Shown one piece after another: positions 1-6,324 of a DNA stretch of 6,324 nt. The stretch's first letter is position 1; each line of letters begins with the position of its first letter. A model generated the notes under the pieces. The model was given only the letters and a program-made list of their open reading frames with translations, had not been told where the DNA came from and did not search any database. A program made the position numbers and the translations under genes. The stretch covers positions 1 to 6,324 of the forward strand of contig JAEVZA010000318.1 of the NCBI GenBank assembly GCA_023392475.1, given 5' to 3'. The DNA comes from Actinomycetes bacterium. Lineage in GTDB: Bacteria; Actinomycetota; Acidimicrobiia; Acidimicrobiales; Microtrichaceae.

Positions 1-17
1 GTGCTAGATCAGGCCCC

Positions 18-1571
18 ATGTCTGGCAACGGAACCCCCGAGGACGGCACGGCGGTCGTCGTCCCCACCGGCAGCGGCGCACTCCGTGGCGCCTGGCACGA
101 CGGCGTCGCACGCTTCGCCGGCGTCCCCTTCGCGGCCCCGCCCGTCGGACCGCTCCGCTTCCGCCCCCCGCAAGCCCCGGCGCCGTGGGACGGCGAGCGC
201 GACGCCACCGCGTTCGGCGCCGTCTCGCCGCAGAACCCGTCGATGATCGACGCGCTCTTCGGCGGCGAGGCCGAGGTGTGGGACGAGGACTGCCTGCACC
301 TGAACGTCTGGACGACCGCGCCCGGGACGGCCGAGGGCCTCCCCGTGATGGTGTGGATCCACGGCGGCGGCTTCGAGATGGGCTCCGGCTCGTCGCCGCT
401 GTACGACGGCACGCGGTTCGCCGCCGACGGGGTGGTCTTCGTCAGCCTGAACTACCGGCTGGGTTCGCTCGGGTTCCTCGACCTCACCTCGGTCGACCCG
501 GCCGAGGCGGGCTCCGGCAACGTCGGCCTGCTGGACCAGGTGGCCGCCCTCGAGTGGGTCCGGGACAACGTCGCGGCGTTCGGCGGCGACCCGGGCAACG
601 TCACGATCTTCGGCGAGTCGGCCGGGTCGATGAGCGTGACGCTGCTCATGACCGTCGAGCGCGCGTCGGGGCTCTTCCACCGGGCCGCCGCGCAGTCCGG
701 CGCGCTGGCCACGAAGACGGCGGACCAGGCCGCCGCGGACACGGCGGAGTTCATGGCGGCCACCGGCGTCTCGACGGTCGAGGCGCTGCGGGAGCTGCCG
801 GTCGAGGAGCTGCTCAAGGCCCACGCCTCGATGGGCGCCGCCCGCATGGCCGACCCCGAGGGCGTGATCCAGCGCACGGGCAGCCCCGTCGCGTTCCTCC
901 CCTTCACGCCCGTCGCCGACGGCGTGGTCGTGCCCGAGGACCCGTTCGCTGCCGTGGCCGGCGGCTCGGCCGCCGGCGTGCCGCTCGTGGTGGGCACGAA
1001 CCTCGAGGAGTGGAAGCTGTTCGCGCTCATGGCACCCACCAAGGCGGAGGACGACGAGTCGCTCCGCGACCGCCTGGGCCTCGTGACCGACGACGTCGAC
1101 GGCGCGTTCGCCGCCTACCGGGCCGACCACCCCGACGCGCCGCACGCCGAGGTCGAGTGCGCGCTGCTGACCGACGTGGTGTTCCGGATCCCGGCCGTCC
1201 GCCTCGCCGACGCGCAGGCGGCCCACGCGCCCGTCCACCAGTACCGCTTCGACTGGAGGAGCCCGGCGTGGGGCGGGATGATCGGCGCCGCGCACGCGGT
1301 GGAGATCCCGTTCGTGTTCGACATGGTCGGCGACCACCGCCTGCACGTCCTCATCGGACCGGAGGCGCCGGCGCCGCTCGCCGCGGCGATGCACGACGCG
1401 TGGGTGTCGCTCGCCAAGGACGGCACGCCCACGGTGGCGGGCGTCGGCGCGTGGCCGGCGGTGCCCGCGGACGGCTCCTCCCGCCCCGTCGTGCTGTTCG
1501 ACGACGAGGTGACCCTGGCGGAGGACCCGCAGCCGGCCACGCGCCGCTACTGGGTCGAGCGCGCCGGCTGA
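18..1571 (+). CDS. Type-B carboxylesterase (para-nitrobenzyl esterase-like alpha/beta hydrolase)
   Basis: A 517-residue serine esterase of the cholinesterase/type-B carboxylesterase family, which hydrolyses carboxylic esters. Seen: the oxyanion-hole motif HGGGF at residues 115-119, the second family signature EDCLHLN at 90-96, and the nucleophile elbow GESAG at 199-203 with Ser201. By comparison with Bacillus para-nitrobenzyl esterase, the rest of the triad should be Glu331 (in GTNLEEW) and His426 (in GAAHAVEIPFVF). Length and triad spacing are normal, so the enzyme should be active. There is no signal peptide or membrane segment and only two cysteines (92, 381), so a cytoplasmic enzyme without the cholinesterase disulfide is likely. 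The ATG at 18 puts about ten residues before the conserved N-terminal strand. The frame is also open back to the window edge, so a start further upstream cannot be excluded, and no clear ribosome binding site is visible in the 17 available bases. It probably shares an operon with the oxidoreductase that follows. The substrate is unknown. Confidence 0.93.
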   Translation: MSGNGTPEDGTAVVVPTGSGALRGAWHDGVARFAGVPFAAPPVGPLRFRPPQAPAPWDGERDATAFGAVSPQNPSMIDALFGGEAEVWDEDCLHLNVWTTAPGTAEGLPVMVWIHGGGFEMGSGSSPLYDGTRFAADGVVFVSLNYRLGSLGFLDLTSVDPAEAGSGNVGLLDQVAALEWVRDNVAAFGGDPGNVTIFGESAGSMSVTLLMTVERASGLFHRAAAQSGALATKTADQAAADTAEFMAATGVSTVEALRELPVEELLKAHASMGAARMADPEGVIQRTGSPVAFLPFTPVADGVVVPEDPFAAVAGGSAAGVPLVVGTNLEEWKLFALMAPTKAEDDESLRDRLGLVTDDVDGAFAAYRADHPDAPHAEVECALLTDVVFRIPAVRLADAQAAHAPVHQYRFDWRSPAWGGMIGAAHAVEIPFVFDMVGDHRLHVLIGPEAPAPLAAAMHDAWVSLAKDGTPTVAGVGAWPAVPADGSSRPVVLFDDEVTLAEDPQPATRRYWVERAG

Positions 1572-1580
1572 GCGGCCGAC

Positions 1581-2699
1581 GTGGGGGACGACGACGCGCC
1601 GCAGCTCACCGAGCTCGGCTTCTACGCGCTCGCCGGGCACACCGAGCAGCCCCGGGACCTCGTCGACGAGGTCCGGGTGGGGGAGGACCTCGGGCTGGGG
1701 GCCGCGTTCATCTCCGAGCGCTTCAACGTGAAGGACGCCGCGGTGCTCTCGGGCGCCGCCGGCGCGGCGAGCACGACGCTCGGGATCGCCACCGCGGCGA
1801 CCAACCACACGACCCGGCACCCGATGGTGACGGCCACGATCGCCACGACGATGCACCGGCTCACGGACGGGCGGTTCGCCCTCGGCCTCGGCCGCGGCAT
1901 CGACCTGCTCAACGGGCTCTACGGCATCCCGACGGCGACGATGGCGCAGCTCGAGGACATGATCGGCATCCTGCGGCGCCTGTGGCACGGCGACCTCGTC
2001 ATGGGCCACGACGGCCCGGCCGGCAGCTACCGGTTCCTCCACCAGAGCGGCTCGTTCGACGAGGACATCCCCGTCGTCATGACCGCGATGGGCGAGCGCA
2101 CGCTCGAGTTCGCCGGCCGCGTCGTCGACGGCGTGGTGCTGCACACGTACTTCACCGACGAGACGCTGGCCCGCAGCGTCGCGGCCGTGCGCCGCGGCGC
2201 GGAGCAGGCCGGACGGGACCCCGCGTCGGTGCGCGTGTGGTCGGTGCTGGCCACGGTCGGCGACCACCTCCCCGAGGAGCTCCGGCTGCGCAAGACGGTC
2301 GGCCGGCTCGCGACGTACCTGCAGGGCTACGGCGACCTCATGGTCCGCGTGAACGGCTGGGACCCCGCGGTCCTCGCCGCGTTCCGCCAAGACGACGTCG
2401 TCGCCTCGTTCCCCGGCGCGCTCGACGCCACCGGCACGACCGAGGTGCTCGAGCACGTGGCCGGCCTGCTCCCCGACGAGTGGCTGGCCGCCGCGGCGAC
2501 GGGCAGCGCCGCGGACTGCGCGGCCACCGTGCTCGGCCAGTTCGACCTGGGCGCGGACGGCGTGGTCATGCACGGCGCGACGCCGCAGGAGCTCGCGCCG
2601 GTCGTGGCCGCGTACCGCGGGCTCCGGCCGGCGGGGCGGTTCGACGACCTCCCGGCGAACCCCGGCCAGCCCGTCGGCGGGCTCACCCCACCGGGCTGA
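1581..2699 (+). CDS. Luciferase-like (LLM class) oxidoreductase, probably F420-dependent, MSMEG_2249/TIGR03857-like
   Basis: A 372-residue protein of the bacterial luciferase-like superfamily, single-domain TIM-barrel enzymes using F420 or flavin for hydride transfer or monooxygenation. Seen: ELGFYALAGH (residues 11-20), the conserved AFISERFNVKDAA (42-54), ATAATNHTTRHP (70-81), MHRLTDGRFALGLGRG (91-106), and RVWSVLATVGDHLPEELR (218-235) with RLATYLQGYGDL (242-253). From memory these match the coenzyme F420-dependent family described as TIGR03857 (MSMEG_2249). F420 use is inferred from that family, not proved by the sequence. The GTG at 1581 lies 9 bases after the esterase stop and puts the conserved first strand at residue 10, as expected; no good Shine-Dalgarno is visible, which suggests translational coupling. 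The C-terminal tail after about residue 350 is Pro/Gly-rich and probably disordered. The gene contains a perfect palindrome near its start, and its end lies in the convergent hairpin. The substrate is unknown. Confidence 0.9.
   Translation: MGDDDAPQLTELGFYALAGHTEQPRDLVDEVRVGEDLGLGAAFISERFNVKDAAVLSGAAGAASTTLGIATAATNHTTRHPMVTATIATTMHRLTDGRFALGLGRGIDLLNGLYGIPTATMAQLEDMIGILRRLWHGDLVMGHDGPAGSYRFLHQSGSFDEDIPVVMTAMGERTLEFAGRVVDGVVLHTYFTDETLARSVAAVRRGAEQAGRDPASVRVWSVLATVGDHLPEELRLRKTVGRLATYLQGYGDLMVRVNGWDPAVLAAFRQDDVVASFPGALDATGTTEVLEHVAGLLPDEWLAAAATGSAADCAATVLGQFDLGADGVVMHGATPQELAPVVAAYRGLRPAGRFDDLPANPGQPVGGLTPPG
1655..1674. repeat. 20-bp perfect palindrome inside the oxidoreductase gene
   Basis: The half-site GGACCTCGTC is followed directly by its exact reverse complement, centred on GTCGAC. 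After one mismatched pair (1654/1675) two more C-G pairs match (1652-1653 with 1676-1677). In RNA it could fold as an 8-bp stem with a UCGA tetraloop. It encodes part of the conserved peptide RDLVDEVR (residues 25-32), so codon choice under high GC may explain it. A role as operator or mRNA structure is only a possibility. Confidence 0.6.
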
Positions 2700-2720
2700 G
2701 GCGCCCCGCCGGCCCGGTGG
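2688..2720. terminator. Shared hairpin between convergent genes (candidate bidirectional terminator)
   Basis: The arm CCACCGGGC at 2688-2696 is repeated as its exact reverse complement GCCCGGTGG at 2712-2720. A further wobble pair (2697/2711) and a G-C pair (2698/2710) extend the stem to about 11 bp, around an 11-base loop. The left arm overlaps the last codons of the oxidoreductase gene, whose TGA starts at the loop edge, and the right arm ends one base before the permease stop codon on the other strand. There is no T-tract on either side, so it is not a classical intrinsic terminator; U-less hairpins at gene ends are common in GC-rich actinobacteria. Termination or 3'-end protection is inferred. 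Confidence 0.55.
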
Positions 2721-5264
2721 TCACTCCTCCGCGATCGCCGTCAGCACGTCGAGGCGGCCGGCCCGCCGGGCCCGCAGCGCGGCGGCGAGGATCCCGAGCA
2801 GCGCCGCGACGCCGCGCAGGCTCGCGAGGCGCGGCACCGGGAAGGTGAGCTCCGCGTTCTCGGCCGGCAGGGTCGCCACGAGCGCGGCGCCGAAACCGAT
2901 CCCCACCGCGAGCCCGAGCACGCCGCCGAACACGGAGATCAGGAACCCCTCCACGCGGACCATCCGTCGCATGCGCCGCCGGGACATGCCGACCGCGCGC
3001 AGGAGCCCGAGCTCGCGCGTGCGCTCGACGACCGACAGGGCGAGCGTGTTGGCGATGCCGAGGCCGGCGACGAGCACGGCGAACAGCAGGAGCACGTTCA
3101 CCACGCCGAGGATGATGTCGACCGATCCCGTGCGGGCCTCGACGAAGCGGGCGGTCGTCTGGGCCGTCGAGTTCGGCGTGCCGGCGACCGCCTTCGAGAG
3201 CCGCTCGGCGACGGTCGCGGGCGACGCGCCCGGGTCGGTGGTGACGAACACGAGCCGCGTGACCGGGTCGACGCCGAGCAGGCCCTGGAGCGCCGCCGGC
3301 GGCGCGATCGAGTCGTCGTAGAGCTCACGGCGCTGGTACGTCCCGACGACGTGCACGGTGCGGGTCACGTCGCCGCCCCGGAGGGTCAGCTCCTGGCCGA
3401 TCCGCACCTCCTTGTCGTCCGCCCACCGGGTGGCCACCGCGATCTCGTCGTTCCCCGTCGGCAGCCGCCCGTCGACGATCTCGGGATCGACCAGGCGCGT
3501 CAGGTCGGGGAGGTCGCCGGTCGTCACGGCGAGCCGCCCACCCCCCTGCGTGTCGGTGCGGGCGATCTTCATGGGCTGGGCGTCCTGCACGCCCTTCGTC
3601 GCGGCGATGCGGGCGACCGTGTCGGCGTCGAAGGGCGCGACCGAGCCGGAGTCCACGACGACGTCGCTGCGCACCGACCGGGTCAGCCCGCCCCGGATCG
3701 CGGTGCGCACGGACTCCCCCACGACGAGCGTCGTGGCCACGAGGGCGAGCCCGATCATGAGCGCCGACGCCGTGGACGCGGTGCGCCTCGGGTTCCGCAC
3801 CGCGTTCTGCGCCGCGACCCGCGTCGCCACGCCCCCGAGGCGGCGGAACGGCGCGCCGATCACGCCGATGATCGGGCCCGAGAGGAAGCGGGCGACCGCG
3901 GCGACGCCGAGGAAGACCAGCAGCGCCCCGAGGGCGACGGTGCGGACGCGGGCGTCGACCTGCGGGGACGACGACGTCAGGCCGCGGAACCCGACGAGGA
4001 GGCCGGCCGCCAGGAGGATCGAACCGAGCACCGGGCGGCCGAGCGACCCGCGCGTCGGGGTGGCGTCGACCGACGCGATCGCGGCGATGGGCGGCACGCG
4101 GGTGGCGCGCCGGGCGGGACCGAGCACCGACACCAGGGTGACGCCGATGCCGACGACGAGGCCGAACACCGCGGTCCGCGCCTGGAACACGACCTGGTCC
4201 GTGGGGAGCTCGACGCCCAGCGCGCCGAGCAGGCGCTGCAGCCCGACGCCGAGCAGCACGCCGATGCCCAGCCCGAGCACCGACGACACGACGCCGACGA
4301 CGAGGCCCTCCCCCACCACCGACCAGGACACCTGGCGGCGGGACGCCCCGACGGCGCGCAGGAGCGCCAGCTCGCGGGTGCGCTGCGCGACGACGATCGT
4401 GAAGGTGTTCCAGATGAGGAAGGCGCTGACGAACAGCGTCACGGCGGCGAAGCCGAGCAGGAGCCCGACGAACGTGGACAGCTGCTCCTCGATGTCGGCC
4501 TGCGCGCGGGCGATCAGCACGTCGGAGCGCAGCACCGCCACGCTCGGGCCGCCGACCCGCTGGAGCTCGGCCTGCACGGCGTCCTCGTCCGCGCCCGGCT
4601 GGAGCTTGACGTTCACGACGCCGTACCAGCCCGGCACGCCGACGAGCTCGGCGGCGCGCTGGGCGTCCATCGCGACGACCGGTGCGGCCGCGACGAGGCC
4701 CGTGGCGCGCTGGTCCGCGATCCCGCTGACCGTCACGTCGGAGATGCCGCTGCGCGTGGCGAGCCGCAGGTGCTCGCCGACCGACAGGCCGCGGTCCTCC
4801 GCGGTCTTCGAGTCGACCACGACGTCGTCGCGGCCGGTCGGTGCGTGGCCGGACACCAGCCGCACGCCGAAGAGGTCGGGGTGGTCGGGCCAGTTCGACA
4901 GCAGCGTGAAGTCGAACGCACCCGCCGCGCCCTGCTTGTCCAGCAGCTGCGCCCCGCCCGACACGACGCCGTCGGCCGCTGCCACGCCCGGCACGGTCGC
5001 CAGCTGCGCGGCGACCTCGGTGCGCACGCCGGCGCGGGAGGCGCCGAACAGGCCGCCCGGCCCGCCCGTGGAACCGTCGGCGGGGCGGACGACGAAGTCG
5101 CTCTGACCGGCCGAGTCCGCGAGCAGCGAGCGGATCGACTTGGCCAGGCTGTCGGTCAGGACGAAGGACCCGACGACGAACGAGACGCCGACCACCACGG
5201 CGGTCGCCGTGAGCACGAACCGCCGCCAATGCGCGCGGGCGGATCGCAGAGCCAGTCGGAACAC
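2721..5264 (-). CDS. ABC transporter permease, duplicated FtsX/MacB type, 10 predicted membrane segments
   Basis: An 847-residue integral membrane protein, the permease half of a MacB/LolCDE-like type VII ABC transporter; such systems move lipids, peptides or drugs, or act mechanically on the envelope. I count ten membrane segments, near residues 17-38, 262-285, 317-340, 364-383, 411-428, 443-460, 499-516, 719-743, 773-797 and 812-830. Large extracytoplasmic domains of about 220 and 200 residues follow the first and seventh segments. The protein is a tandem duplication: RTRELALLRAVGASRR (295-310) and RTRELGLLRAVGMSRR (748-763) are the same cytoplasmic coupling motif in each FtsX domain. Each half also ends in an ARRA basic patch (384-387, 832-835), although the second lacks the proline found before the first. 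The GTG at 5264 gives the usual basic N-terminus before segment 1. Length is normal for actinobacterial permeases of this class. It lies 66 bases after the SDR gene on the same strand. No ATPase is encoded in the window, so its partner and cargo are unknown. Confidence 0.92.
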   Translation of the reverse strand: MFRLALRSARAHWRRFVLTATAVVVGVSFVVGSFVLTDSLAKSIRSLLADSAGQSDFVVRPADGSTGGPGGLFGASRAGVRTEVAAQLATVPGVAAADGVVSGGAQLLDKQGAAGAFDFTLLSNWPDHPDLFGVRLVSGHAPTGRDDVVVDSKTAEDRGLSVGEHLRLATRSGISDVTVSGIADQRATGLVAAAPVVAMDAQRAAELVGVPGWYGVVNVKLQPGADEDAVQAELQRVGGPSVAVLRSDVLIARAQADIEEQLSTFVGLLLGFAAVTLFVSAFLIWNTFTIVVAQRTRELALLRAVGASRRQVSWSVVGEGLVVGVVSSVLGLGIGVLLGVGLQRLLGALGVELPTDQVVFQARTAVFGLVVGIGVTLVSVLGPARRATRVPPIAAIASVDATPTRGSLGRPVLGSILLAAGLLVGFRGLTSSSPQVDARVRTVALGALLVFLGVAAVARFLSGPIIGVIGAPFRRLGGVATRVAAQNAVRNPRRTASTASALMIGLALVATTLVVGESVRTAIRGGLTRSVRSDVVVDSGSVAPFDADTVARIAATKGVQDAQPMKIARTDTQGGGRLAVTTGDLPDLTRLVDPEIVDGRLPTGNDEIAVATRWADDKEVRIGQELTLRGGDVTRTVHVVGTYQRRELYDDSIAPPAALQGLLGVDPVTRLVFVTTDPGASPATVAERLSKAVAGTPNSTAQTTARFVEARTGSVDIILGVVNVLLLFAVLVAGLGIANTLALSVVERTRELGLLRAVGMSRRRMRRMVRVEGFLISVFGGVLGLAVGIGFGAALVATLPAENAELTFPVPRLASLRGVAALLGILAAALRARRAGRLDVLTAIAEE

Positions 5265-5330
5265 GGGGCGCAGTCTCGCAGTCGGCCCGTTCGAGGAGGC
5301 GTCGGCCCGCAGGGCCGGATCGCGCGCCGC
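5265..5330 (-). promoter_or_regulatory. Short intergenic spacer before the permease, with small repeats
   Basis: These 66 bases separate the SDR stop from the permease start. They hold a 9-bp direct repeat GTCGGCCCG at 5281-5289 and 5301-5309 (20-bp period), a 7-bp repeat CGCAGTC at 5269-5275 and 5277-5283, and a 6-bp GC hairpin with a GCA triloop at 5303-5317. No recognisable -10/-35 pair or strong ribosome binding site is visible. The spacer could carry a promoter or operator for the permease, or simply be an operon gap; the repeats are short enough to be chance at this GC content. Confidence 0.35.
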
Positions 5331-6167
5331 TCAGGCGCCCGCCGCGCGACGGTGCCAGCCGCCCGCCGCGTGCAGCCCGCCGTCGACGTGCACCGCGGTG
5401 CCGGTGACGAACCGCGCGAGGTCGCCGAGCAGGAACACGATCACCGACGCGCACTCCCCCGGCGGCGCGAACCGGCCGAGCGGCGGGACCGGCGGCGGCA
5501 GGAAGTCCGACGTCGCCCGGACCGACTCGGCCAGCGACGCGTCGCCCGACGTGGGGATGCCGTCGGGCGAGACGCTGTTGACGCGCACGCCACGCTCGCC
5601 GAGCTCGAGGGCGAGGGTCTTCGTGAGGCTCTCGACGCCCGCCTTCATCGCCGCGTAGACCGCGAACCCGGGCGCGGCCTGGAACGCCTCGCTCGACGTG
5701 ACGTTGACGACCGCGCCACCGGTCGGCGCCATGACCGCGACGACGGCACGGGTCACCTCGACGACGCTGGTGAAGTTCTCGGTGACGAGCGCGTGGTCGC
5801 CCTTCGACGAGGAGTCGAGGAAGGCGGCGCGGAACGTCCCGCCGGCGTTGTTCACGAGGCCGTGCACGTGGCCGAGCCGCTCGGCGACCGTGGCGACGAA
5901 CCCGCGCACGGCATCCGCGTCGCGCACGTCGAGCGCGTCCGTGACGCAGGTGCCGCCGAGCACCCCGATCTCCGTCGAGAGCGTCTCGAGCCCGTCGGCG
6001 TCGCGGTCGCAGGCCGCGACGCGGGCGCCGAAGCGGGCGCAGAGGAGTGCGGTCGCCCGTCCGATGCCGTTCGCCGCGCCGGTGACGACGACCACGCGGT
6101 CGTCGAGTCGGACGGCGTCGGGGCCGGGCAGGTCGGCCGGGGGGTGGGGCTGCTCGGGCGCGCTCAC
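5331..6167 (-). CDS. Short-chain dehydrogenase/reductase (classical SDR, Rossmann fold)
   Basis: A 278-residue NAD(P)-dependent oxidoreductase, probably interconverting a secondary alcohol and a ketone in the cytoplasm. Seen: the cofactor motif TGAANGIG (29-36), Asp54 at the end of the second strand (which favours NAD over NADP), Asp80 in LDV for the adenine ring, NNAG (106-109), and the active-site tetrad Asn131, Ser158, Tyr171, Lys175. The motif after the catalytic lysine strand reads SPDGIPTSG (200-208) where most classical SDRs have PG, and the Tyr-Lys motif is YAAMK rather than the common YxASK; both should be tolerated. The C-terminal TGTAVHVDGG (255-264) is typical. About 20 Pro-rich residues precede the first strand. 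The GTG at 6167 is the only start before the conserved strand in the window, and it overlaps the preceding stop as GTGA, pointing to translational coupling. The substrate cannot be told from sequence. Confidence 0.92.
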   Translation of the reverse strand: MSAPEQPHPPADLPGPDAVRLDDRVVVVTGAANGIGRATALLCARFGARVAACDRDADGLETLSTEIGVLGGTCVTDALDVRDADAVRGFVATVAERLGHVHGLVNNAGGTFRAAFLDSSSKGDHALVTENFTSVVEVTRAVVAVMAPTGGAVVNVTSSEAFQAAPGFAVYAAMKAGVESLTKTLALELGERGVRVNSVSPDGIPTSGDASLAESVRATSDFLPPPVPPLGRFAPPGECASVIVFLLGDLARFVTGTAVHVDGGLHAAGGWHRRAAGA

Positions 6168-6324
6168 CCGGTCATCTTGGCCGAGCGCACCCGATCCCTG
6201 GCGAGCTGCTCGGCCCGCTCCCTGGTGCGCTCGTCGCGACGACGGTCGACCTCGGCCCGCTCGCGGGCCTTGGCGTCCAGGTCGTCCTGCTGGCGGGCGT
6301 GCTGCTCGTCGAGCACCCGCCGGC
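6164..6324 (-). CDS. C-terminal end of an unrecognised, highly charged helical protein (partial)
   Basis: An open minus-strand frame enters from the right edge (first full codon at 6322-6320) and ends at TGA 6166-6164, giving 52 residues. It is read as real because 49 of the 52 codons end in G or C, as in the neighbours, and because its stop overlaps the SDR start by 4 bases. The peptide has 14 Arg, 2 Lys and 13 Asp/Glu, no Pro, and Gly only as the last residue. Runs such as RRRDERTRERAEQLARDRV (27-45) suggest one long charged alpha helix, possibly a coiled coil. It ends SAKMTG. I do not recognise the family; the N-terminal part lies outside the window and may carry the functional domain. It is probably co-transcribed with the SDR. 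Confidence 0.7.
   Translation of the reverse strand, partial: RRVLDEQHARQQDDLDAKARERAEVDRRRDERTRERAEQLARDRVRSAKMTG

Noticed and set aside
810..847. A suspected frameshift or loss in the last permease segment, because the usual LPARRA reads LRARRA and the segment looks short.
   Set aside because: The distance from the preceding Phe to the Arg pair equals that in the first half of the protein (25 residues), so nothing is missing. These start and end values are residue numbers, corresponding to bases 2724-2837.
2390..2401. A 12-bp palindrome GACGACGTCGTC in the oxidoreductase gene.
   Set aside because: Short, made of common Asp/Val codons, and expected by chance at this GC content.
9..2573. 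An 854-codon open frame on the minus strand, antisense to the esterase and oxidoreductase genes.
   Set aside because: Its product is an Arg/His/Gly/Val-rich low-complexity chain with no family motif. Long antisense frames are expected opposite GC-rich genes, and both sense genes have clear family motifs.
185..2848. An 887-codon plus-strand open frame spanning both left genes and running into the permease.
   Set aside because: It translates to Arg/Gly/Ala-rich sequence in a shifted frame and crosses three confidently identified genes; it is a GC-bias shadow.
3358..5106. A 582-codon plus-strand frame opposite the permease.
   Set aside because: Ser/Thr/Arg/Pro-rich product without motifs, opposite a well supported gene.
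3325..5454. A 709-codon minus-strand frame overlapping the permease.
   Set aside because: Arg/Pro-rich low complexity, shifted relative to a frame with full FtsX motifs and membrane segments.

Overview
The window looks like chromosomal DNA from a very GC-rich actinobacterium (Actinomycetota). Coding codons almost always end in G or C, four of the five genes start or probably start as actinobacterial genes often do (three with GTG, one with ATG), and one gene belongs to a luciferase-like family best known from mycobacteria and their relatives, which make coenzyme F420. I see no insertion sequence, phage gene, CRISPR array, tRNA or rRNA. The density is that of ordinary housekeeping or catabolic chromosome, with about 99% of the bases in genes.

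Layout: two plus-strand genes (18-2699) face three minus-strand genes (2721-6324) and meet tail to tail. The plus pair is a type-B carboxylesterase (18-1571) followed after 9 bases by a luciferase-like, probably F420-dependent oxidoreductase (1581-2699). The minus set, read from the right edge, is the C-terminal end of an unrecognised, highly charged helical protein (6324-6164), a short-chain dehydrogenase/reductase whose GTG overlaps the previous stop by 4 bases (6167-5331), and after 66 bases a large two-domain FtsX/MacB-type ABC transporter permease (5264-2721). A 9-bp perfect inverted repeat spans the junction of the convergent genes (2688-2720) and probably serves as a shared hairpin.

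Functionally, the left pair combines ester hydrolysis with a cofactor-dependent redox step, and the SDR on the right is a second probable alcohol/ketone redox enzyme. Together they suggest catabolism or modification of a lipid, ester or other xenobiotic-like substrate, but no substrate can be read from the sequence. The permease has no ATPase partner in the window, so its complex is incomplete here.

I found no clearly new biological system. The points worth a second look are modest: a 20-bp perfect palindrome inside the oxidoreductase gene, the shared convergent hairpin, the single in-frame TGA separating esterase and oxidoreductase, the permease without an ATPase, and the charged protein coupled to the SDR.
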